Shown: positions 1 to 6,080 of the stretch, piece by piece
Layout of the letters: every line of letters begins with the position of its first letter
Position numbering within the stretch: position 1 is the first letter of the stretch
Position numbers and translations under genes: made by a program
The notes under the pieces: model-generated
What the model was told of the DNA's origin: nothing
What the model saw: the letters and a program-made list of their open reading frames with translations, nothing else
Database searches by the model: none
From: Oscillospiraceae bacterium
GTDB taxonomy: Bacteria > Bacillota_A > Clostridia > Oscillospirales > Oscillospiraceae
DNA length: 15,901 nt
NCBI GenBank assembly: GCA_021771675.1
Contig: JAETOP010000123.1
Span: forward strand, 1-15,901
Direction of reading: 5' to 3'

Positions 1-32
1 CCCGGTGAACCTCTTGGCAGCCAGGCGGCAAC

Positions 33-59
33 CACTGGTGAACCAACCGGTGTTTTTTT
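33..59 (+). terminator. Intrinsic terminator of a gene left of the window
   Basis: A 7-bp stem (CACTGGT pairing with ACCGGTG, one G-T wobble) closes a 6-base loop and is followed directly by seven T residues. This is the form of a rho-independent terminator for rightward transcription, so a gene probably ends just outside the left edge. The stem is short, so confidence is moderate. Confidence 0.5.
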
Positions 60-342
60 GTCGGACGGCCTGGCAACCCAGGTTAGGTTAGGTAAGGACA
101 GGGTAGGTAAGGGTAGATTAGAAAAGGACAGCTCAGTTCAGTTTATCATAGGTCAAAACAGGGAAGTTGCGTTTTATAAGGAAGGCGGGGATTTTGAACA
201 CGCGCGAGGCAAAAATGCCTCTTCAAAGCCGCTTCCAGAAAATCCGGATGAATTTGATTTTTCCATTGAAAACAAGAAGAAATCCATTGATTTTCTGATG
301 GATTCCAAATATTTTAAGAACAATTCCTCTAGGGCTTCACCT
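60..342. other. Intergenic stretch with a short degenerate GGTTAGG/GGTAAGG tract
   Basis: About 280 bases with no convincing gene. Positions 80-116 hold degenerate direct repeats of GGTTAGG, GGTAAGG and GGGTAG. The rest is AT-richer than the flanking genes. A 98-codon reading frame starting with TTG at 58 crosses it, but it has no Shine-Dalgarno sequence and no recognisable protein family, so it is not called. Confidence 0.4.
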
Positions 343-349
343 GCAAGGC

Positions 350-392
350 TGTGAATAACCTTGTGGAAACTATGTAGATAACTTGTGCATAA
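350..392. promoter_or_regulatory. Cluster of four DnaA-box-like 9-mers
   Basis: Four same-orientation 9-mers resemble the DnaA box TGTGGATAA (reverse of TTATCCACA): TGTGAATAA at 350, TGTGGAAAC at 362, TGTAGATAA at 373 and TGTGCATAA at 384. Each differs from consensus at one or two positions, and they start 12, 11 and 11 bases apart, about one helical turn. No dnaA, dnaN or other origin gene is visible, so a DnaA-binding or titration site is an inference. A second cluster lies at 14481-14540. Confidence 0.45.
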
Positions 393-450
393 CTCAATAA
401 CCAGCATTGCCTTCCTGCTGGTAACAGCCCTGCGCACCTCCCACTTGGCC

Positions 451-481
451 GTAGGGGAGGCAACCTGCCTCCCGCTTTTTT
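451..481 (+). terminator. Palindromic repeat module with T-run, terminator-like
   Basis: GGGAGGC pairs with GCCTCCC across a five-base loop and is followed by GC and six T residues, which looks like a rho-independent terminator. The hairpin also belongs to a palindromic family in this window (other copies at 576-600, 699-723 and 10523-10547), all with a GTAGGGGAGG arm and a CCTCCCGC arm. It may therefore be a mobile hairpin rather than the end of a specific gene. Confidence 0.45.
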
Positions 482-548
482 ACCGGCCTTTGAGCGGTGC
501 GTTGGATGGTGAAGTGGGCCGGCTTCTGACAGATCGCTTCCCTCGGGG

Positions 549-748
549 CAATGTCATCAACTTAAGGGTTCCCCTGTAGGGGAGGCTAATAACCTCCCGC
601 ACAGAACAATCCCCAAAAGCGGCACCAAGTCAGGCAAATCCGTATCATTTTCCATTTGCCGGCTCCATTCACCGGAACACTCAAAAACCGTTACGAAAGC
701 GGGAGGCTAATAGCCTCCCCTACGGGATGTCTTAAGTTGACCACATTG
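549..748. mobile_element. 200-bp MITE-like element with ~50-bp terminal inverted repeats
   Basis: The left end (549-600) and the right end (699-748) are inverted copies. CAATGT..TCAACTTAAG at the left matches the reverse complement of CTTAAGTTGACCACATTG at the right, and the GGGAGG hairpin module lies just inside each end. The interior has no coding capacity. Positions 671-728 also match 10498-10554, so parts of this unit occur elsewhere. The ends and the lack of an ORF fit a miniature inverted-repeat element; no transposase source or target-site duplication could be identified. Confidence 0.6.
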
Positions 749-800
749 CCCCTTACACAGGGGGCCTTCGCTCAGAAACCATTCCTCTCCCCCATTCAAC
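749..800. repeat. Truncated end of the second MITE-like family
   Basis: CCCCTTACACAGGGGGCC and the following flank (GCTCAGAAACCATTCC, then CCATTCAACG) match the right ends and flanks of the elements at 5891-6052 and 10272-10464. The matching left end is not seen, so this is a fragment, abutting the 200-bp element directly. Confidence 0.55.
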
Positions 801-1177
801 GAAGTTCCTAAGGAAGCTCTGATGAAATCGGCAAGAGCTTATGGCGAGAGATTTTGCCCCAATCGTGCAGTGTGAAAAATTGGAACTGCCAGTCCAGCGG
901 ATGGTGAATTGTCCCATAAATTTATCTGCGGCACTGCCCAGTTGCAAAGTTTACAAAAAGTTCCAACATTAAGAATCTCTTAACCCCGAGCCAAAGAAGG
1001 GGCGGTTCTGGCCGGGAGGCAGAGAAGCGCACCGGGAGAAAATAAAACAATTTTCTTCAAAATATGACGAGATATTACAATTTGTTGCATTTTTCGGAAG
1101 AAAACCGGGAGAAGAATTTGTGCGTAAAATTCCACAAAAACCCATTTTCTACCGGGGAAATCCCGGAAAATACCCCA
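801..1177. other. Gene-free upstream region of the repeat surface protein
   Basis: No supported gene. The sequence becomes AT-rich after about 1040. ACCGGGRGAA-like motifs recur near 1030, 1105 and 1151. The last sits in a short inverted repeat (CCGGG, GAAAT, CCCGG, with flanking TTTTC and AAAA at about 1145-1170) just upstream of the predicted -35 element, so it could be an operator. Nothing else was recognised. Confidence 0.3.
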
Positions 1178-1205
1178 TTGCAAAGTTCAAAAATATATGT
1201 ATAAT
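1178..1205 (+). promoter_or_regulatory. Promoter of the repeat surface protein gene
   Basis: TTGCAA at 1178-1183 (4 of 6 matches to the -35 consensus) and a perfect TATAAT at 1200-1205 are separated by 16 bases. The site lies about 50 bases upstream of the start codon in an AT-rich stretch. Confidence 0.6.
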
Positions 1206-1254
1206 GTACTTACCAGCGCTGCACCAATGCAGCGTATGAAAGGAGTTGTACTCT

Positions 1255-4200
1255 ATGAGAGAGACTGTATTTAAGAAAGTATTGTCCCTGCTTCTGTGCG
1301 GGGTGCTGATCGCCGGAGCTCTGCCCCAGCAAACCTTCGCAGAGCAGGTGGAGGGCGAATCCCAGGTGGAGCAAATTCCGGACACCACCCCGGAAACCCA
1401 GCCCACAGGCCTTGGCGATGCGGAGCGTTCCGCTGTGGTGAATCGGCCCATGGACAGCTGGGTCTTCCCCCTGCCCGAGGAGTTCTTCGACGACATCGTG
1501 GACTTTGCCGGATGCCGGGGCTGGAACGAGAATGCGCTGTACGGCGGGGCCAATGACGGCTGCACCCATTCTGACCATGCGAACCTGGTCTATGGCAGCA
1601 AGGAGCTGATCGTGAACGTCAGTTCCATGCAGCCGGTGTACGCCCCGGCGGCGGGCACCCTGTACCGTTCCAGCCAGCCGGATCAGAGCTGGGGAGATGT
1701 GGCCGTGCTGGAGGCTCCGGTGGACGGCAGCTTCTCCTACTACATCATCCTAGGCGGCGTCACCGCCGACGCAGCGGCGGCCTCAGGCAGCTATGTGGAT
1801 GCGGGCAGCGTTATCGGCTATACCGGCGGCGAGTTCCGCTTCACAGCCCTGATGGATTGCAGCGGGGCTGGCGCCCAGATTGCCGGGAATGTCTCCGCCG
1901 AGCTGGAAATGGTGGAGAGCCTGGGCTGGCTGCTGAACAGCACCGGCACGGGCTTTGTCTGCGTGAACCCCTCCGCCTACACCAGCACCCAGTATCCCAA
2001 CTACCAGGTGGGGAGCCACAGCGGCCCCATCACCTATTCCTTCGTCTCCCAGGCTCCCGACCCCACCACGGAGGCTCCCACGGAACTCACGCCCACCGAG
2101 ACGACCCCCATTGAGACCGAGCCTCCCCAGACGGAGCACGTAGAGCACATCTGGGATGCCGGTGTGATGACTCAGGCTCCCAGCCACACCGCCGACGGCG
2201 TGATGACCTACACCTGCACCGTCTGCGGCGCTGCCCAGACCCAGGTCATCCCCGCCACCGCCGACCACGTGTATGACCAGCAGGTGGTTTCCGACCAGTA
2301 CCTGGCCAGCCCTGCCAACTGCTCCAGCCCCGCCGCCTATTTCTACAGCTGCGTCTGCGGTGCAGTGGGTACCGAGACCTTCACCGTGGGAGAGGCTGGA
2401 GATCACAGCTGGGACGCCGGTGTGATGACCCAGGCTCCCAGCCACACCGCCGACGGCGTGATGACCTACACCTGCACCGTCTGCGGCACTACCCGGACGG
2501 AGGTAATCCCCGCCTCCACCGATCATGTATTCGACCAGGAGGTGGTTTCCGACCAGTATCTGGCCAGCCCCGCCACCTGCTCCAGCCCTGCCACCTACTA
2601 TAAGAGCTGTGTCTGCGGCGAGAAGGGCAGCGAGACCTTCACCGTGGGCGAAACCGCCGATCACATCTGGGATAACGGCGTGGTCACTGTGGCTCCCAGC
2701 CACACCGCCGACGGCGAAATGACCTATACCTGCGCCGTCTGCGGCACTACCCGGACGGAGGTAATCCCCGCCTCCACCGATCATGTATTCGACCAGGAGG
2801 TGGTTTCCGACCAGTATCTGGCCAGCCCCGCCACCTGCTCCAGCCCCGCCACCTACTACAAGAGCTGCATCTGCGGCGAAAAGGGCACGGAAACCTTCAC
2901 CTACGGCCAGACCGCTCCCCACACCTACTCCGATCAGTGGAGCCGCAACGAAACCGACCACTGGCGTCAGGCCGTCTGTGAGCACACCGGCGAGGCCACC
3001 GACCTGGGGCCCCACAAGTGGGACGACGGCGTCATCACCAAGGACGCCGGTCACAGCGTGGACGGCGAGAAGGTCTATACCTGCACCCTCTGCGGCTACC
3101 AGAAGACAGAGCGCATTCCCGGCCAGCCCCATGAATACAACCAGGAGGTGGTCGACCAGAAGTATCTGGTCAGCGCTGCCACCTGCACCAGCGGCGCTGT
3201 CTATTACAAGAGCTGCGTCTGCGGCCTGGCGGGCACCGAAACCTTCACCTATGGACACGCTGCGGGCCATACCTTCTCCGACCGGTGGAGCAGCGATGAA
3301 TTGCAGCACTGGCATCCGGCCACCTGTGAGCACACGGGCGAGCGGAGCGGAGCGGCGGATCACGCCTGGGGCCCCGGGGAAATCACCGTCCAGCCCACCG
3401 CCACCAGCAAGGGCGTACAGACCTTCACCTGCACCGTCTGCGGCAGAACCAAGACCGAAGAGGTGGCCCCCTCCGAGCATCAGCACACCTTCTCCACCGC
3501 CTGGATGGGCAACACCACCTACCACTGGCACCCCGCTACCTGCGAGCATACCAACGTGGTCAGCGGCCTGGGAGAGCATGTGTGGAATCAGGGCGTGGTC
3601 ACCCAGTGGGCCAGCCACAACGCCCCCGGACAGAAGGTGTTTACCTGCACCGTCTGCGGCGCTCAGAAGACCGAGACCATCTCTCAGACCCATACCTATG
3701 ACCAGATGATCGCCTCCTCCGCCTATCTGGCCTCCAACGCCACCTGCACCAGCCCCGCTGTCTACTACAAGAGCTGCTCCTGCGGGGCCAAGGGCACGGA
3801 AACCTTCACCTATGGCAGCGCCCTGGGCCACACCGCTTCCGGCACCTACGGCAAGGACGTGAATTACCACTGGAATGTGTGCTCCCGCTGCGGCGCCAAG
3901 GGGGATCTGGTGCCCCACAGCTTTGACGCCAACGGCAAGTGCACCACCTGCGGCTACTCCAAGGCGGACTCCCATGTCCACACCAGCCACCTGACCCGTG
4001 TTGCCGCCAAGGCCGCCACCTGCACCGAGCCGGGCAACGTGGCCTACTACGTCTGCGACTGCGGACAGTGGTTCTCCGATGTGACCTGCACCACCCCCAT
4101 CACCGATCAGCAGAGCGTGGTGCTCCCTGCCACAGGCCATGTGGACAAGGATAACAACGGCCGCTGCGATGTGTGCAAGGTGCGCCTGGACAACACCGTG

Positions 4201-4605
4201 GAATATCAGATGACCGAGGGCGGCGACTCCACCTGGCTGAATACCTCTGAGCAGGGCATGGTGTTCCGCTCCAATGCGGACTTCGCCAAGTTCGACCGGG
4301 TGGAGGTGGACGGCGCCACCGTGGCCAGCACCAATTACTCCGTGAGCCAGGGCTCCACCATTGTGGAGCTGAATACCAATTACCTGAAGCGGCTGTCGCT
4401 GGGCTATCACAGCATCTCCATCGTGGCCAAGGACGGCAAGGCCACCACCGGCTTTACCATCAAGCAGGGAGCCACCGCCAGCAAGGGCGGCAGCGGCTTC
4501 TGGGGCGTGCTGCTGTTCCTGGCCGTGGTCACCGCCATTGCCATCCCCGTTGCCTACGGCGTGTACTACTACCGCAAAAGAACCGGCACCGGATTCGATG
4601 ATTAA
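1255..4605 (+). CDS. Secreted, membrane-anchored Cys-rich repeat surface protein
   Basis: A 1116-residue cell-surface protein of unknown role. The ATG at 1255 is preferred to the in-frame TTG at 1246 because GAAAGGAG ends 9 bases before it. Residues 1-30 are a signal peptide (Arg/Lys start, hydrophobic core, cleavage near TFAEQ). Residues ~75-195 resemble an M23/LytM peptidase fold (PVYAPAAGTL, then GSYVDAGSVIGYTGG), but the expected HLHFE-type metal motif is absent, so it is probably non-catalytic. A Thr/Pro/Glu linker (~265-297) leads to alternating repeats (~298-980): units with YTCTVCG plus TExIP, units with CSSPA..YYKSCxCG..TETFT, and units with HWxxATCEHTG. The Cys pairs could bind metal or form disulfides. 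A folded C-terminal region precedes one hydrophobic helix (~1081-1106) and a short YYYRKR tail, giving a stop-transfer anchor rather than an LPxTG signal. It stands alone between its own promoter and terminator. Location is well supported; function is unknown. Confidence 0.85.
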   Translation: MRETVFKKVLSLLLCGVLIAGALPQQTFAEQVEGESQVEQIPDTTPETQPTGLGDAERSAVVNRPMDSWVFPLPEEFFDDIVDFAGCRGWNENALYGGANDGCTHSDHANLVYGSKELIVNVSSMQPVYAPAAGTLYRSSQPDQSWGDVAVLEAPVDGSFSYYIILGGVTADAAAASGSYVDAGSVIGYTGGEFRFTALMDCSGAGAQIAGNVSAELEMVESLGWLLNSTGTGFVCVNPSAYTSTQYPNYQVGSHSGPITYSFVSQAPDPTTEAPTELTPTETTPIETEPPQTEHVEHIWDAGVMTQAPSHTADGVMTYTCTVCGAAQTQVIPATADHVYDQQVVSDQYLASPANCSSPAAYFYSCVCGAVGTETFTVGEAGDHSWDAGVMTQAPSHTADGVMTYTCTVCGTTRTEVIPASTDHVFDQEVVSDQYLASPATCSSPATYYKSCVCGEKGSETFTVGETADHIWDNGVVTVAPSHTADGEMTYTCAVCGTTRTEVIPASTDHVFDQEVVSDQYLASPATCSSPATYYKSCICGEKGTETFTYGQTAPHTYSDQWSRNETDHWRQAVCEHTGEATDLGPHKWDDGVITKDAGHSVDGEKVYTCTLCGYQKTERIPGQPHEYNQEVVDQKYLVSAATCTSGAVYYKSCVCGLAGTETFTYGHAAGHTFSDRWSSDELQHWHPATCEHTGERSGAADHAWGPGEITVQPTATSKGVQTFTCTVCGRTKTEEVAPSEHQHTFSTAWMGNTTYHWHPATCEHTNVVSGLGEHVWNQGVVTQWASHNAPGQKVFTCTVCGAQKTETISQTHTYDQMIASSAYLASNATCTSPAVYYKSCSCGAKGTETFTYGSALGHTASGTYGKDVNYHWNVCSRCGAKGDLVPHSFDANGKCTTCGYSKADSHVHTSHLTRVAAKAATCTEPGNVAYYVCDCGQWFSDVTCTTPITDQQSVVLPATGHVDKDNNGRCDVCKVRLDNTVEYQMTEGGDSTWLNTSEQGMVFRSNADFAKFDRVEVDGATVASTNYSVSQGSTIVELNTNYLKRLSLGYHSISIVAKDGKATTGFTIKQGATASKGGSGFWGVLLFLAVVTAIAIPVAYGVYYYRKRTGTGFDD
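2146..4197 (+). repeat. Intragenic tandem repeats of the Cys-rich surface protein
   Basis: The central part of the gene is built from tandem modules. The clearest DNA-level repeats have a 258-base period (86 codons): GATGCCGGTGTGATGAC at 2155 recurs as GACGCCGGTGTGATGAC at 2413, and GATCATGTATTCGACCAGG at 2521 recurs at 2779. At protein level I count six YTC-type units, five YYKSC-type units and three clear HW..CEHT units plus a diverged fourth. The near-identity of the early copies suggests recent duplication or homogenisation; the later copies have diverged. Confidence 0.85.
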
Positions 4606-4614
4606 CCGGCAATA

Positions 4615-4650
4615 AAAAATTCCTCCCTCGATTCGAGGGAGGAATTTTTT
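4615..4650. terminator. Bidirectional intrinsic terminator
   Basis: A long perfect inverted repeat (AAAAATTCCTCCCTCG, short loop, then its reverse complement) runs into T residues on both strands. It lies between the convergent surface-protein and acyltransferase genes, 10 bases after one stop codon and 8 bases from the other, so it probably ends both transcripts. Confidence 0.9.
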
Positions 4651-4657
4651 GGCTGTG

Positions 4658-5701
4658 TCACAGCATCCGGCGCAGGATTCCCTGGCCGATTCTATGAAGA
4701 ATACAGGATGATAAAATGGTCAGGCCGATGATGAGGGCGACCTGTACGCCGGAAGGCAGGGAGGCGGTGTACCCCGTGCCCACAGAAAGGATCCATGCAG
4801 GGTGGATGAGAAAAATCTCATAGGAAATTGACCCCAGCAGTTCGGTTGCTTTGTTGCCGATCTGATGATGGTACAGAAAGACCAGAATGATGAAAACGAT
4901 CATGATTCCAACAAGATTCCGGCAAAGCAGCTGCCAGGCAAATACGGATTCGTGAAGCTTCCAGTACACCACACCGCAGATCACCAGGATAAGAGCGGGA
5001 ACAAGCAACGCATATCGATTCCATCTCCGGGGTGAAAGCAGTTTTGGGAGAAGGGGACTGTTCTTTCCCTGGTGCTCAGCCAGCAGCATCCCCAGGACGA
5101 ATCCAAAGGAGCTTGTGAAATAATGCTGATCCATCCGCAGGGCGGCGCACAGGACGCACTGAAGAACCACCAGCACGGCCAGTATGCCCAGCGCATGTTT
5201 CCCTTTTGTGATCCTCCATACAAAATAGAACGCAATATAATAGCAGACAATGACGAAGAAAAACCAAATCGCATTCAGTCCCAGAATGTCCTTCACAATG
5301 GTTTCGGCTGAGTAGTCCCGCTCTACACCCAGCAGCGCATAGATCAGGGCGCTCACCACCAGGGAGAGCCACAGGGGGATATACAGCTTTGACAGTCTCC
5401 TGGGGAGAAAGGATTTCAGGTAGTCCTCTTTCCTGCCGGCCTGATGCACAAGCCCATATCCGGAAAACAGGAAAAACATTGCAACCGAAATATAGGCCAT
5501 CCGATTGAATAGGTACATGGCAATGCCCTTGTGGTAAAACCCATATATGTGGCACAGGAGCACCTCAAAGGCAAGCAGGCCCTTTACACATTGTGTCTCA
5601 TGGATGGACAGAAACCCGCTGTGCGCCCCGTCCTCCTTTTTGCAGCCGACAAAGAGCAGGAAAATAAATGAAAAGAATAAAATGCCGCTATAGAGTGTCA
5701 T
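4658..5701 (-). CDS. Membrane acyltransferase, acyltransferase-3 (OafA/YrhL-like) family
   Basis: A 347-residue multipass membrane protein expected to transfer acyl groups (commonly acetyl) to surface carbohydrate or similar acceptors; the substrate cannot be told. The ATG at 5701 is chosen because GGAGGG precedes it by a few bases; upstream in-frame codons run into repeat DNA and look non-genic. Family marks are the first-helix VKGLLAFEVLLCHIYGF with the conserved His (H51), FFLFSGYGL (~76-83), the RRLSKLYIPLW positive loop (~101-111), FGFVLGMLLAE (~199-209) and the C-terminal ISYEIFLIHP (~292-301). About ten hydrophobic segments are visible, near the family norm. It is convergent with the wall-protein gene and follows aconitase in the same orientation, but 379 bases of repeat and duplicated DNA lie between, so an operon is unlikely. 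Codon use looks less GC-rich than its neighbours (by eye, not computed), which could mean acquisition. Confidence 0.85.
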   Translation of the reverse strand: MTLYSGILFFSFIFLLFVGCKKEDGAHSGFLSIHETQCVKGLLAFEVLLCHIYGFYHKGIAMYLFNRMAYISVAMFFLFSGYGLVHQAGRKEDYLKSFLPRRLSKLYIPLWLSLVVSALIYALLGVERDYSAETIVKDILGLNAIWFFFVIVCYYIAFYFVWRITKGKHALGILAVLVVLQCVLCAALRMDQHYFTSSFGFVLGMLLAEHQGKNSPLLPKLLSPRRWNRYALLVPALILVICGVVYWKLHESVFAWQLLCRNLVGIMIVFIILVFLYHHQIGNKATELLGSISYEIFLIHPAWILSVGTGYTASLPSGVQVALIIGLTILSSCILHRIGQGILRRML

Positions 5702-5734
5702 ATCGTCCCTCCGCTTCTTTGATTTACGGTCAAA

Positions 5735-5772
5735 GCGGCATTCCGCCTTCATGGAAAAAGCCGGAATGCCGC
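5735..5772 (-). terminator. Inverted repeat, probable original aconitase terminator hairpin
   Basis: An 11-bp perfect inverted repeat (GCGGCATTCCG and CGGAATGCCGC) with a 16-base loop lies 6 bases beyond the stop codon of the aconitase 3' fragment, read leftward. Only TTT follows, so it would be a weak terminator. It may be the hairpin that once followed the intact gene. It also lies 33 bases upstream of the acyltransferase start, so a leader role is possible. Confidence 0.4.
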
Positions 5773-5778
5773 AGGGGG

Positions 5779-5879
5779 TTAATGATTCTCCCTGGTATAG
5801 GCGAGCAATCCGCCAGCCAGGAGGATGGCTTTCTGCCGGGAGGTCAGCTGGCAATTCAGTTGGGCGGTGAGGGTGACGG
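5779..5879 (-). pseudogene. Duplicated 3' fragment of the aconitase gene
   Basis: Positions 5783-5879 are nearly identical to 6112-6229, the 3' end of the aconitase gene, apart from a few substitutions and one 21-base in-frame deletion (residues DTASGAT missing) between short ACCG repeats. In aconitase frame it reads AQLNCQLTSRQKAILLAGG, then LLAYTRENH and a TAA stop at 5779. It has no start or upstream domains and cannot be a gene. Its ENH ending looks like the native C-terminus, whereas the intact gene reads on into repeat-derived sequence. An element (5891-6052) lies between the copies. Confidence 0.85.
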
Positions 5880-5890
5880 CTTCCGAGGAA

Positions 5891-6052
5891 GGCCCCCCTG
5901 TGCAAGGGGGGCTGGCAGCGAAGCTGACTGGGGGACTGTGCGGTGAGATGTTACGAATTCGCATTGGGTTAGGCGAAAAGGTAAAATTGTACTGCGACAG
6001 TCCCTCAGTCACCGCCTTTGGGCGGTGACAGCTCCCCTTACACAGGGGAGCC
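5891..6052. mobile_element. 162-bp MITE-like element between the two aconitase 3' ends
   Basis: The left end begins GGCCCCCCTGTGCAAGGGG and the right end is its approximate inverse, ending in CTTACACAGGGGAGCC. Both inverted repeats, about 50 bases, run inward to a GACTGT/ACAGTC boundary. The core contains GTTACGAATTCGCAT, shared with the element at 10272-10464. It has no coding capacity. Flanking sequence 6053-6110 also resembles repeat flanks elsewhere (CCATTCAACG), so the mobile unit may be larger than the inverted repeats. Confidence 0.7.
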
Positions 6053-6080
6053 ATTCTCAGGAATCGTCACCTGCTACCAT

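Noticed and set aside
80..116. Telomere-like TTAGG repeats
   Set aside because: Only a few degenerate units in a bacterial context; likely chance or slippage.
58..354. Possible 98-residue small protein near the left edge
   Set aside because: TTG start without a ribosome binding site, running through a simple repeat tract and into the DnaA-box cluster; no recognisable family.
2146..4197. CRISPR array or satellite DNA
   Set aside because: Repeats are codon-phased, in frame and diverged within a long coding gene; no short repeat-spacer pattern.
1783..4410. 875-codon open frame antisense to the surface protein
   Set aside because: It mirrors the GC-rich repeat gene, has Gly/Ala/His-rich composition, no Shine-Dalgarno site and no family; a shadow of the coding strand.
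5779..6054. 91-codon frame containing aconitase C-terminal sequence as a gene
   Set aside because: Its N-terminal part is translated from the MITE-like element; only the last part is aconitase-derived, so it is called a pseudogene fragment.
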